From Parabacteroides sp. An277 (GTDB taxonomy: Bacteria > Bacteroidota > Bacteroidia > Bacteroidales > Tannerellaceae), in the NCBI RefSeq assembly GCF_002159645.1, contig NZ_NFJB01000006.1, forward strand, positions 1 to 64,000: a DNA stretch of 64,000 bases. The letters are read 5' to 3'. Made by a program: the position numbers and the translations under genes. Of this stretch, positions 8,203-18,100 are shown one piece after another. The notes below the pieces were generated by a model. The model was not told where the DNA came from and searched no databases. It saw only the letters and a list, made by a program, of their open reading frames with translations. Every line of letters begins with the position of its first letter. Within the stretch, counting starts at the first letter, position 1.

Positions 8203-8796
8203 TTAAGCAATAGACAACTCGATGTGATGTTCGTCTGCCATGCGACGAAGGTTCAAGATGGCATAGCGCATCCTTCCCAAAGCCGTGTTGATGCTTACTC
8301 CCGTCAAATCGGCAATTTCCTTAAAACTCAAATCTTGATAATAACGCATTTCCAACACTTCCCGCTGATTTTCTGGCAAAAAGCGGATGAGCTTGCGGAT
8401 ATCGGCATAGACTTGATGTTCTACCATTTGGTCTTCAATCGTACGGTCGCATAGATTTACGTTGTTAAACAAATCTACTTCCACCTCATCATTCGATATG
8501 GTATTTTCATTCCGTTCTTGGCGGAAGTTATCTATAATCAAATTGTGAGCAATCCGTGTAATCCATGCTTTAAACTTTCCATTCTCCGTATAACGACCCT
8601 GTTTGATGGTCATGATGACCTTTACAAACGTCTCTTGGAATAAGTCTTCTGCCAATTCCTTATTCCGAACAATGAAATAAATGTAGGAATGAATGCTTGC
8701 CTTATGACGATTCAACAATACGTCGAAGGCAGCGTTATTACCTTCCGCATAAAGGATGACCAGATTTTCATCTGTCAACAAATCCAATGTATTCAT
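8203..8796 (-). CDS. ECF-type RNA polymerase sigma factor
   Basis: 197 aa. Region 2 spans about residues 20-95 with the core-binding ELAEDLFQETFVKV and the -10 recognition segment KFKAWITRIAHNLIID. Region 4 is FLPENQREVLEMRYYQDLSFKEIADLTGVSINTALGRMRYA near residues 139-180. It directs RNA polymerase to an alternative promoter set. No anti-sigma gene is adjacent. The downstream neighbour is the 55-aa protein. Upstream on the minus strand a TTTG...TTTCTTTG arrangement near 8870-8910 may be its promoter. Confidence 0.92.
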   Translation of the reverse strand: MNTLDLLTDENLVILYAEGNNAAFDVLLNRHKASIHSYIYFIVRNKELAEDLFQETFVKVIMTIKQGRYTENGKFKAWITRIAHNLIIDNFRQERNENTISNDEVEVDLFNNVNLCDRTIEDQMVEHQVYADIRKLIRFLPENQREVLEMRYYQDLSFKEIADLTGVSINTALGRMRYAILNLRRMADEHHIELSIA

Positions 8797-8937
8797 TACT
8801 GCTATATTTTTTAGTTTCTTGCGTAATGTTATGCTATAGGCGATTCGTTTTTAAGAGTTAAACATATATTTATTTGCTACAAAGAAATACAATCTGGTTG
8901 AAACGACCAAATTTTTTCTTTTCTTTTTTCAAAGAAT

Positions 8938-8975
8938 AATCCTTTGCCCGTACTTTCTTGTACGAACAAAGGATT
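8938..8975. terminator. terminator after the FadL-like porin
   Basis: AATCCTTTG (8938-8946) pairs with CAAAGGATT (8967-8975), with an internal GTAC pairing. T- and A-runs on both sides allow bidirectional function. It lies 73 bp beyond the porin stop codon and contains no gene. Confidence 0.75.
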
Positions 8976-8990
8976 TTTAAGGACGAAATC

Positions 8991-9048
8991 TATAACTATA
9001 ATCCATTTCGTTTATGCCTATAATCGGATGGATTTATCGTTATGGATC
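8991..9048. repeat. 22-bp tandem array, TATAATC family, locus A
   Basis: Three units start at 8991, 9013 and 9035, exactly 22 bp apart, each beginning TAT and carrying ATAATC or TTATGGATC. The array abuts the 3' end of the porin gene, whose stop codon is at 9049-9051. The same word family recurs at 15053, about 24256 and 60193. Confidence 0.7.
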
Positions 9049-10650
9049 TTAGAATTTATAACCAAGTGTCAACGCTACGCGCGTGGTGTTTGTCTTCAAT
9101 GAGGCTGATGTCGGTGTTGCCAGCAAGTCTCCTTCGTTGGAATAAATAGGAGAGAAGGCATAGACATCCTCTTTCATGGTCTTGAAGACGCAGGCCACGT
9201 CGGCATAGAACTGGGGCGTGAAGCGATATCCAAACCCGACGGTATAGTTCGTTATGCCTTGGTCGAGCGTGTAATGGGGAATCGTCCCGACGGTTACCAC
9301 CTCGGTATTGCCCTCTTTCAACGCATCACCCAGGCCGCTACCTGTCCAAGTATAGCCCGCACGGACAGCAAATTGGGGCGTGACCTTCACTTCTGCTCCG
9401 ACGCGTATCGTATTGGAAATGCCCAAAAGCTGGTTGATGGCGGTGTTGGTCGAGAGGTTCTCGGTTCCATTCCGGTCGTACATCTTCATCCGCCGGTAGT
9501 TTGTCATTTCGTAATCGACGCTGATCAAACCTACTTGCCCAATGATGGCGGCCGCGCTGAATAACCACTTGTCGGGTGTGCGGTATTTATAGTCGGTCAC
9601 CGCATTCTCAGGCGTGGTTATGTTTTCTATCCTTGCTGGTGTTCCTTCGATATCCGAATTGGCTTTAGCAAAATAGCTATCGGTCATCTTATACCAAGTA
9701 GGCGAGTTGTAAGCCACGCCGATGCGAAGGAAGTCGATCGGGCGAACCAAGACACCGACATTGATGCCATATCCAGTTCCATCCGTCGATAAACCATTCC
9801 ATATATCTGTAAAACTTTTGAAGTCGGACGTGGAATTGTAGTCTTCAGCGTAATAGGAGCTCAGGTCGTAGTTTAGATCGGTAATCGAGAGCGTAACACC
9901 CAGCATCAGGAAATCGGAGATATTTGTACCAAAAGCGATGGCATATTGGTCAATCGCTCCTGATTCGTACATTTCTAATACGGTATTGTCCCAATTATAA
10001 TTCAATCCTGTTGAATTTAGGACCGATTCATACGCGCCTCCGTTATGCTTGATAAAGCCGGCTTCATAACCTAAGACAGAGAGCCAATCGCTTACATAAT
10101 TATAAGGATCGTAGGTATAATTCCCGTTGTTATCCTTTATGGCTACCAAATCATCCGGTGTCAATCCGCCTACATTGGCCCGGGCAGCTATGTAATCGGT
10201 AAGCGAAGAGGGCATGCCTCCGCCCATTCCCATCCGGAAACTCCGCGAAAAGTTCTTGAGTCGGTTATACGAGAATCCGACGTTCCAACTTACTAATCCA
10301 TCGTCATGGCCGGTAGGGAAATAACCTACGTAGGCGATGTTGTCGAAGTTGAACTTGGTATCCTTTTGTTCGATATTATTGCCTTGCCAATTGCTTTTGG
10401 AGGCCATATTGGAAACATCGATCGTGGCCACGACTTCCGAACTCCGATAGATGGCCAATCCGGCGGGGTTGTGGTTCATGACAGATATGTCTCCACCCAA
10501 GGCACCGAATGCGCCTCCCATGGCCATGCTACGGGCCGTACCTGTTACGTCTCCGTTGTTTACATATTTATAAGCATCCGTTAGCCCTTGCGCGAAAGCG
10601 AAGCTGGTCGAAAGGGCCAACGCCGATGCGATTGTCAATACTTTTTTCAT
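9049..10650 (-). CDS. OmpP1/FadL-family outer-membrane porin
   Basis: 533 aa with a signal peptide (MKKVLTIASALALSTSFAFA). The mature N-terminus has SMAMGGAFGALGGDISVMNHNPAGLA, the NPAGL hallmark of FadL/OmpP1 hydrophobic-compound transporters, and many alternating beta-strand segments end in the C-terminal LTLGYKF. It likely forms a 14-strand barrel for hydrophobic ligands. It is 29 bp downstream of the SR-rich secreted protein and probably co-transcribed with it. The stop overlaps the edge of a 22-bp array. Confidence 0.85.
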   Translation of the reverse strand: MKKVLTIASALALSTSFAFAQGLTDAYKYVNNGDVTGTARSMAMGGAFGALGGDISVMNHNPAGLAIYRSSEVVATIDVSNMASKSNWQGNNIEQKDTKFNFDNIAYVGYFPTGHDDGLVSWNVGFSYNRLKNFSRSFRMGMGGGMPSSLTDYIAARANVGGLTPDDLVAIKDNNGNYTYDPYNYVSDWLSVLGYEAGFIKHNGGAYESVLNSTGLNYNWDNTVLEMYESGAIDQYAIAFGTNISDFLMLGVTLSITDLNYDLSSYYAEDYNSTSDFKSFTDIWNGLSTDGTGYGINVGVLVRPIDFLRIGVAYNSPTWYKMTDSYFAKANSDIEGTPARIENITTPENAVTDYKYRTPDKWLFSAAAIIGQVGLISVDYEMTNYRRMKMYDRNGTENLSTNTAINQLLGISNTIRVGAEVKVTPQFAVRAGYTWTGSGLGDALKEGNTEVVTVGTIPHYTLDQGITNYTVGFGYRFTPQFYADVACVFKTMKEDVYAFSPIYSNEGDLLATPTSASLKTNTTRVALTLGYKF

Positions 10651-10679
10651 CTTCTAAATCTTTTCAACTTTACTATGTA

Positions 10680-12041
10680 TTATCTTCCTCGTCCGCTTCC
10701 ACGACTGCTTCCGCCTACGCTTCCTCCGCTTGAACGTCCGCCACCGAAGCTACTTCCCCGGCTGATTGAACCGCTCGAACGGGAGCTATTATAGGATGGC
10801 GTGCTATACGAACGCGTGTTGTTCCGCGGTACGGAGAGGCTATTCCGATTATTATTCAATGTACTCCGGCTATTGAACGAGCTTCTTCCCGTCGAATAAG
10901 AAGAACGGCCAGCCGAACGTCCGTTTGAATAGGAAGAGGTGCCTGTACTCATCCGTGTCCGTGAAGAAGAGGAGATGGCGCTATTCCGTGTGGAAGTCGT
11001 ACCTGAGCTGCGTCCAATGGAAGAAGAACGCCCGGAGCCTCGTCCGCTATTCAAACTCTGGGACTTGAGCGAAGTCGAGTTGGACGACGAATAACGTCCT
11101 GAACCCCGTCCGCTACTGATGCCATTCGATTTCAATGAAGTGGCATTCGAAGAAGCGTAACGCCCCGAACCTCTGCCCGAGCTTGAGGTCACATGCCCTG
11201 CATTCCGTCCGCTCGTATAGACACCCTCGTTGCGTAATCCGTTCACATTTGCGGCCGGGCGACCTGTGCCTCGTTCATATCCTGAGCGTCCGTTCCGATA
11301 ATGGTAAGAAGGAGCATAAGCGAAATGGTGATGGTAATGAGGATGTCCCCAATAGCCTCCATACCAGCCTCCCCAACTCCACGAAGGACCCCACCACGGG
11401 TCGAACCAAGGATCGTACCAGCCTGCATACCATCCGCCCCAACCCCAATAGTAAGGACGATACCACCAAGAGGAGTAATAACCCCACGGACGGTACCAAG
11501 GATCGTACCAACCCCACGAATACCAAGGCGAGCCAAAGTTGAGGTTGACCGATACGTTCGTGTATCCATCGCTATAATCGGTGCCATAATCGTAGGCATA
11601 ATAGCCGTCGTCCAGGTATAAATCCACTTGGTCGGCTCCTACGATGGACACTTTGCTGGGCGAATGATAACGGATGATGCGTTCCGTATATTCCAAATCC
11701 GAACGGCGTTCCGGTTCTTCCTCGACCGATACTTGCGTGCGTTCTACAATTTGGTCGTCGCCCAACGCGATTGTTTCGTTGGATACTTCATCCGGCGAAT
11801 AGCGTCGGTTATATGCATCCACATCCCATTCATCGGTATCTGAAGCCACACGTGTATAGGCTGCCGTGGACACGGTGTCTTCCGTGTTCACCGGTTCGTC
11901 TTGCGCTTCTGCTTCCTCTACTTTTTTATGATCTTTATTCGAACCCGAATAATAAATGTCGTCAAAAAATTGCTCTTGCGCTACGACACCGCCCGAGAGC
12001 AGAAGCATTGCTAACCAAGATGTTAATTTTATTCGTTTCAT
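10680..12041 (-). CDS. secreted SR/Gly-rich protein with Trp/Tyr-rich middle
   Basis: 453 aa, no family recognised. It has a signal peptide (residues 1-21), an acidic segment (about 25-130), a stretch about 150-255 dominated by W, Y, P, G and H (repeats of WYDPW and GGWYGGYWG), and a C-terminal half of S, R, G, N and T (repeats such as SGRGSGRYSSSNSTSLKS). The tail should be disordered and strongly basic. Such proteins often bind polymers or surfaces, but nothing shows this here. It is upstream of and likely in operon with the FadL-like porin. A TATATTTG box lies about 110 bp upstream. Confidence 0.8.
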   Translation of the reverse strand: MKRIKLTSWLAMLLLSGGVVAQEQFFDDIYYSGSNKDHKKVEEAEAQDEPVNTEDTVSTAAYTRVASDTDEWDVDAYNRRYSPDEVSNETIALGDDQIVERTQVSVEEEPERRSDLEYTERIIRYHSPSKVSIVGADQVDLYLDDGYYAYDYGTDYSDGYTNVSVNLNFGSPWYSWGWYDPWYRPWGYYSSWWYRPYYWGWGGWYAGWYDPWFDPWWGPSWSWGGWYGGYWGHPHYHHHFAYAPSYHYRNGRSGYERGTGRPAANVNGLRNEGVYTSGRNAGHVTSSSGRGSGRYASSNATSLKSNGISSGRGSGRYSSSNSTSLKSQSLNSGRGSGRSSSIGRSSGTTSTRNSAISSSSRTRMSTGTSSYSNGRSAGRSSYSTGRSSFNSRSTLNNNRNSLSVPRNNTRSYSTPSYNSSRSSGSISRGSSFGGGRSSGGSVGGSSRGSGRGR

Positions 12042-12149
12042 ATCGTTATCTCCTTTTGCTTTTGTTGTTGGTATGATTTAGACTTTGCCATGCTTGCCTC
12101 GTTTAATTAGGATACGGTACAAAATCTACGTTCGCTTTCATTTCATCTA

Positions 12150-12178
12150 CAAATATAGCCCATTTAGCTACAAATATA
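12150..12178 (-). promoter_or_regulatory. tandem TATATTTG boxes upstream of the SR-rich protein
   Basis: TATATTTG occurs twice on the minus strand (12150-12157 and 12171-12178), 21 bp apart, both followed by TAG. Either can act as a -7 box. No good -33 element is visible for the upstream copy. Confidence 0.5.
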
Positions 12179-12357
12179 ACGCATTTCTTTCGGCTTGTGT
12201 TTTAAGAAGGGAAGACTTTAACATTCATTACAAGCCTTTTGCCTTTTCCCCTATTTAATAAGAAGATGCACAGCGGAAACAAATAGCTGCATGAGAAAAT
12301 ATCCATCTCCGGACAATAGTACGCCCTGCCTGATAAAAAAACAGAAACATCCGAGCA

Positions 12358-12451
12358 ATTCTCTATCTTTAGGCTAAAGATACATATCTTTAGGTTGCAG
12401 ATACGTATCTTTAAGTTGCAGATATATATCTTTAGCCTAAAGATAGAGAAT
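12358..12451. repeat. 21-bp palindromic tandem array, TATCTTTA family, locus B
   Basis: Four units begin at 12364, 12385, 12406 and 12427, exactly 21 bp apart. Each is TATCTTTA, 3-5 bases, then TAAAGATA or TGCAGATA, so each unit is a palindrome of two half-sites. The outer 25 bp of the array (12358-12382 and 12427-12451) form a perfect inverted repeat. It lies just downstream of the ABC-F gene. The remaining 12180-12357 region shows no gene. Confidence 0.85.
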
Positions 12452-12470
12452 CTCCCGTGTGTTTTCTTTT

Positions 12471-14408
12471 TTAAGCTCCCTTCATTTCTTCTAATTGTAG
12501 GGTCTGTTCCGTCCATTGGTCCATGGCTTCCGATAAAGCGCGCTTTTGTTCGGCATATTGAGTATAAAGGGAAGGGTCGGAAGCTCCTTCGGGCGAAGCG
12601 AGGCGAGTTTCGAGTTCGGTGATGGATTGCTCCAGCTCTTCGATGCGATGTTCAGCTTCGGCTACCAGTTTCTCTTGCCGTTTGATTTGGCGGTTCAACT
12701 CTTTGCGTGCTTCGTAATTAAGTTTGGAATCACTCGAACTGGGAGATTCGGCATTCGTTTGCTTTTGCATCGTAGTATTCTTTTCCAGCTCTTGCAAGCT
12801 TTCGAGTTTTTTCTTTTCAAGAAAGTCGTAAATGCCGCCTAAGTGTTCTTTGACGCGTTGATGACCAAATTCATATACTTTTTCTACTAATCCATCGAGA
12901 AATTCCCTGTCGTGCGAGACGACGATGACCGTCCCGTCGAATTCCTTCAAGGCATTCTTCAGGACATCTTTCGAGCGCATATCGAGGTGGTTCGTAGGTT
13001 CGTCGAGGATAAGGAGGTTTACGGGTTCGAGCAAAAGGCGAATCATAGCCAGACGGCTTCGTTCACCCCCTGATAGTACGCGCACTTTCTTCTCAGAAGC
13101 CTCGCCTCCGAACATGAACGCGCCTAAGATGTCGCGTATCTTCGTGCGGATATCTCCTTGTGCCACATAGTCGATGGTTTCAAAAACGGTTTTGTTTTCG
13201 TCCAAGAGCTGGGCTTGGTTTTGCGCGAAATAACCAATCTTTACGCCATATCCTATCTTTAAAGAACCCTCGAACGGGATTTCGCCCATGATACATTTAA
13301 CTAACGTAGACTTACCTTCGCCATTCCGTCCTACGAAAGCGACTTTCTCGCCTCTACGAAGGGTAAAATTCACGTGCTCGAAAATAAGATGTTCTCCATA
13401 TCGCTTTGAAACCTCTTCGGCAATAATCGGATAAGCTCCCGAATGAGGAGCCGGAGGAAACTTCAAATTCAGCATAGCTGTATCCACTTCGTCTACTTCG
13501 ATGCGTTCGATTTTCTCCAATTGTTTAATGCGTGATTGCACTTGCGAAGATTTAGTGGCTTTGTATCGGAACCGCTCAATGAAGGCTTCTGTATCGGCCA
13601 GTTTCTTTTGTTGGTTTTCGTACGCACGGAGTTGTTGCTCGCGCCTTTCTTTTCGGAGCACGACATATTCGGAATATTTTACCTTATAGTCATAAATATG
13701 CCCCAGTTCGATTTCGATGGTGCGAGAGGTCGTATTGTCGATAAATGCCCGGTCGTGTGAAACGAGTACCACGGCATTGGCCCGGGTGGCGATAAAGGTT
13801 TCGAGCCATTGGATGGATTCGATATCAAGGTGATTCGTAGGTTCGTCGAGAAGAAGCACATCCGGACGACGCAGCAAGAGCTTGGCCAATTCGATGCGCA
13901 TGCGCCATCCTCCGCTGAACTCGCTCGTCGGGCGGTCGAAATCCTCTCTTCGGAAACCTAAACCTAAAAGCGTACGTTCCAATTCCGCATGGTAATTGGT
14001 CCCTCCTGCCATTTGGAATTGTTCGGAAAGATGCGTCACCTGTTCGATGAGTTTATGATAAGCATCCGATTCGTAGTCCGTCCGTTCGGCTAATTGGGCA
14101 TTGAGGCGTTCCATTTCACGCTCCATCTCATGCAGATGGTCGAATGCCTGTTCGGCCTCTTCGCGTACGGTGCGTGTATCCTTTAGTTGCATGTGCTGAG
14201 GCAAATAGCCAATAGTCGTTTCTTTGGGTATGCTGACGATGCCGCCTGTAGGCGATTGAAGTCCGGCTAATATTTTAAGGAGGGTTGATTTTCCTGCCCC
14301 GTTTTTACCCACTAAGGCAATCCTATCTTTCTTATTTATAACGAATGAAACATCTTCGAAGAGGGTAAATCCCCCAAACTCTACGCGTAAACCTTCGACT
14401 GAAATCAT
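12471..14408 (-). CDS. ABC-F family ATPase
   Basis: 645 aa with two ATP-binding cassettes and no membrane segments. First cassette: Walker A GKNGAGKST, signature SGGWRMRIELAKLLL, DEPTNHLD. Linker near residues 240-310. Second cassette: GRNGEGKST, signature SGGERSRLAMIRLLL, DEPTNHLD. The C-terminus (about 555-645) is a Glu/Lys-rich coiled coil. ABC-F proteins act on ribosomes (translation factors or antibiotic protection). The sequence does not show which. It is divergently transcribed from the DUF3332 gene. Confidence 0.93.
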   Translation of the reverse strand: MISVEGLRVEFGGFTLFEDVSFVINKKDRIALVGKNGAGKSTLLKILAGLQSPTGGIVSIPKETTIGYLPQHMQLKDTRTVREEAEQAFDHLHEMEREMERLNAQLAERTDYESDAYHKLIEQVTHLSEQFQMAGGTNYHAELERTLLGLGFRREDFDRPTSEFSGGWRMRIELAKLLLRRPDVLLLDEPTNHLDIESIQWLETFIATRANAVVLVSHDRAFIDNTTSRTIEIELGHIYDYKVKYSEYVVLRKERREQQLRAYENQQKKLADTEAFIERFRYKATKSSQVQSRIKQLEKIERIEVDEVDTAMLNLKFPPAPHSGAYPIIAEEVSKRYGEHLIFEHVNFTLRRGEKVAFVGRNGEGKSTLVKCIMGEIPFEGSLKIGYGVKIGYFAQNQAQLLDENKTVFETIDYVAQGDIRTKIRDILGAFMFGGEASEKKVRVLSGGERSRLAMIRLLLEPVNLLILDEPTNHLDMRSKDVLKNALKEFDGTVIVVSHDREFLDGLVEKVYEFGHQRVKEHLGGIYDFLEKKKLESLQELEKNTTMQKQTNAESPSSSDSKLNYEARKELNRQIKRQEKLVAEAEHRIEELEQSITELETRLASPEGASDPSLYTQYAEQKRALSEAMDQWTEQTLQLEEMKGA

Positions 14409-14432
14409 ACTTTTTTTCTTTAAATTCGGCTA

Positions 14433-14469
14433 CAAAGATACAACACATGAAAAGATTTTTCTATCTTCG
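14433..14469. promoter_or_regulatory. divergent promoters, ABC-F and DUF3332
   Basis: TATCTTTG on the minus strand (14440-14433) is a perfect -7 box for the ABC-F gene. TATCTTCG on the plus strand (14462-14469) matches 7 of 8 positions and precedes the DUF3332 start by about 30 bp. Confidence 0.55.
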
Positions 14470-14499
14470 CATATTATTAACATCAAAATTTGTGACACC

Positions 14500-15057
14500 A
14501 TGAAGAAGAAAAGTTTAACATTGTGTGTAGCGGTTGCATTGGCCGGTAGTATGACCTTTACATCTTGTATTGGTTCGTTTGGATTGACAAACAAATTGTT
14601 AAGTTGGAATCAGGGTATTAATAGCAAGTTTGTGAACGAGGTGGTATTTATCGTATTCCATATCATCCCTGTTTATGAAATTTCTTGCTTGGCCGATATT
14701 CTTATTCTTAATTCTATTGAATTTTGGAGTGGCAGTAATCCGGTGGCCGATGCCGGGAAGGTGCAGACTATTCAAACGGAAAATGGTACCTATATGGTAG
14801 AAACCCAAACGGATGGATACCATATCGAAAAGGAAGGAGATAAGGATTCGGCCGTAGATTTGGTTTACAATGACGCAGAAAAGACTTGGAGCGTAGAAGC
14901 CAATGGAGAGGCATACAAGCTGATGAAGTTTACAGGCGAGCAGGATGTGGTTATGTATCTCCCCGACGGGCAGTCGATGAACGTCGAATTGAGCCAAGCC
15001 GGTGTGATGGCTTTCCAGCAAGTAGCCCAGAATTATGGTTATTATGCCGCGCGATAA
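14500..15057 (+). CDS. DUF3332-family envelope protein
   Basis: 185 aa. The N-terminus MKKKSLTLCVAVALAGSMTFTSCIGSFGL has a lipobox-like TSC. A hydrophobic segment (about 45-75) contains FVNEVVFIVFHIIPVYEISCLADILILNSIEFWSG, then a hydrophilic C-terminal domain. The pattern SCIGSFGLTNK...WNQ...FVNE is typical of DUF3332, of unknown function. It is a single gene followed by a 22-bp repeat array and then the GH2 gene. Confidence 0.85.
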   Translation: MKKKSLTLCVAVALAGSMTFTSCIGSFGLTNKLLSWNQGINSKFVNEVVFIVFHIIPVYEISCLADILILNSIEFWSGSNPVADAGKVQTIQTENGTYMVETQTDGYHIEKEGDKDSAVDLVYNDAEKTWSVEANGEAYKLMKFTGEQDVVMYLPDGQSMNVELSQAGVMAFQQVAQNYGYYAAR

Positions 15058-15135
15058 TCGTTGGAATCGGATGGGATTATAACGAGAATCGTTTTGGATT
15101 ATAACTATAATTACATTCAAATGTAACTATCAATA
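15053..15135. repeat. 22-bp tandem array, TATAATC family, locus C
   Basis: Units start at 15053 (GATAATCG), 15075 (GATTATAACG) and 15097 (GATTATAACT), exactly 22 bp apart, with a possible degenerate fourth at 15119. The first unit overlaps the DUF3332 stop codon. It occupies the whole gap before the GH2 gene. Confidence 0.7.
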
Positions 15136-15161
15136 CAATAAAATACAGTTATAAAAAAACA

Positions 15162-18100
15162 ATGAAAATTACAATGAAAAAAACAATGCTGGCCGGCCTG
15201 CTTTCGGGCTTTATTGTAAGCTCGGCGTGGGCGGCCGACACGAATCCTCCTGCATTACCTTATTGGCAAGACATTCAGGTAGTGGGGGTGAACAAAGAAG
15301 CGCCTCGGGCGTCGTTCATGACGTATGGTGACCGTGAAACAGCGCTTACTTCGCAATATGAAAATAGCCCTTACTACGAGTTGCTGAACGGGACATGGAA
15401 GTTCTATTATACGGATTCGCACCGCCAGTTGCCTGCCAACATTACGGATCCTTCAACCAGTACAACCGATTGGGCTGATATCAAAGTGCCGGGAAGCTGG
15501 GAGATGCAAGGGTTTGGCGTACCTATTTATATTAATCATGGATATGAATTCAAGCCACGTAATCCGCAACCTCCGAAATTGCCCGATGATATTCCGGTAG
15601 GTGTATACCGTCGTTCGTTTGAAGTACCTGAAGGATGGGACGGACGTGATATTTATCTGCAACTCGCGGGAGCGAAAGCTGGCGTGTATGTCTATGTGAA
15701 TGGAAAGGAAGTGGGCTATAGTGAAGATTCAAAGAATCCGGCCGAGTTCCTTATCAATTCCTATCTGCAACCCGGTAAGAACGAATTAGCCGTGAAAATC
15801 TTCCGTTGGTGTACAGGTTCTTACCTTGAATGCCAAGATTTCTGGCGCATGAGCGGTATTGAACGAGATGTATTCCTCTGGTCGCAACCGAAGGTGGCGG
15901 TAAAGGATTACCGCGTGATTTCTACGCTGGATGATACCTATAAGAATGGTATCTTTAAGTTGTCGGTAGATATTAAGAACCATACCAGTCAAACGCAGGA
16001 TATCGAAGTGGTATATGAACTCTTGGATGCCAACAAACAGGTGGTAGCTACTTCTACGAATAAGGTGAGTGCGAAGGCAAATGCCATCACTACGACCTCT
16101 TTCGAGAAGGAAATGCCAAATGTAACTACGTGGAATGCGGAACATCCTAATCTCTATAAACTTTTGATGACGGTGAAAGAGAATGGAAAAGTGGTGGAGG
16201 TTGTTCCTCAGAATGTAGGTTTCCGTCGTTTTGAAATTAAAGAGACAACGCAAATTGCTGGTAATGGAAAGCCTTATGTGGTGTTCCTTTTCAATGGACA
16301 ACCTATCAAATTCAAAGGGGTAAATATTCATGAAACAAATCCGGAGACAGGTAAGTATGTGCCAGAAGAGTTGATGCGCAAAGATCTTGAATTGATGAAA
16401 CAACATAACATCAACGCTATCCGCCTTTCGCATTATCCTCAAGATAGACGCTTTTATGAACTTTGTGACGAGTATGGATTTTATGTTTATGATGAAGCGA
16501 ATATTGAATCGCATGGTATGTATTATAATCTCCGTAAAGGAGGTACGTTAGGTAACAATCCTGAATGGTTGAAACCGCACATGGTACGTACTGAGAATAT
16601 GTATGAACGCAATAAAAACCATCCTTGTGTGACAATCTGGTCGTTGGGGAATGAAGCTGGAAATGGATATAATTTCTATCAAACATATCTCTATTTGAAG
16701 GATAAAGAAAAGGATATGATGCACCGTCCGGTCAATTATGAGCGTGCTCAATGGGAATGGAATACGGATATGTATGTGCCTCAGTATCCCAGTGCCGCTT
16801 GGCTGGAAGAGATTGGACAAGAAGGGAGTGACCGTCCTATAGTTCCTTCTGAGTATGCGCATGCGATGGGTAATTCAACTGGAAATCTTTGGGATCAATG
16901 GCGTGCGATTTATAAGTATCCGAACTTGCAAGGTGGTTTTATCTGGGAATGGGTAGAACATGCCATGTGGAAAACGGATGCTAATGGGAATCGTTATTTT
17001 GCATATGGTGGAGATTATGGAAAAGATATGCCGAGTGATGGTAATTTTGTGTGTGATGGCGTAATTGCGGCCGATCGCACACCGCATCCGGGAATGGAAG
17101 AGGTGAAATATACCCACCAGAATGTATGGTTTGAAGCTGTAGATTTGGAGAAAGGAATTATCCGGGTGGAGAACCGTTTCTATTTTACGAGCTTGAAAGA
17201 CTTTATGATTTCTTATACGGTTAAGGCTAATAATAAGTTGTTGAAAGGGAATAAAATGACTCTGGATTTAGCTCCTCAGACATCGAAAGAAATCACGATA
17301 CCGTTAGGTAATCTTTTGAAACCTCAAGCTGGCGTGGATTATCTTTTGGATTTTGTGGTAACTACTACGAAAGCGGATGGATTGATTCCTGCGGGATATG
17401 ATATTGCGCACGAACAATTTATCCTTCCGGTCGAGACGGTAGAAAAAATGGCTTATAAAGCGAATGGTCCGAAGCTGGACGTTACTACAGATGGAAATGA
17501 AGTGAAAGTTTCTTCTTCGAAAGTAAACTTTGTATTTGATAAGAAATCTGGCATGGTAACTTCTTACAAAGTAGGAGGCAAAGAGTATTTTGATAAAGGT
17601 TTCGGCATTCAGCCTAACTTCTGGCGTGCTCCGAATGATAATGATTATGGTAGTGGCAACCCGGCTCGTTTGGAAATCTGGGAACTTTCAAGCCGTAATT
17701 TCAATGTCACGAATGCGACGGGTGAGATTGTAGATAATACAGCTGTGGTGAAAGTAGAATACAAACTGCCGGCTGGGAATAATTTCTACATTACTTATAA
17801 GATTTATCCGGATGGTGTGATGAACGTAGCAACTCGCTTTACTCCTGCTCATCTGGATGGTGTGAAAATTGAAGTGTCGGAAGCTACGGCTACGGCTACT
17901 TTCTCTCCGGGACGCGATGACGATAAAGTGAGCGAGCGTGATAAAATGGTAGTTCCGCGTATTGGTGTCCGTTTCCGTTTGCCAGTAACCATGGATCAAG
18001 TAGAATACTTCGGACGTGGTCCGCTTGAGAATTATTGGGATCGTAAAGCGGGTTATCCTATCGGGCAATATAAGAGTACTGCCGAAGCGCTTTATTATCC

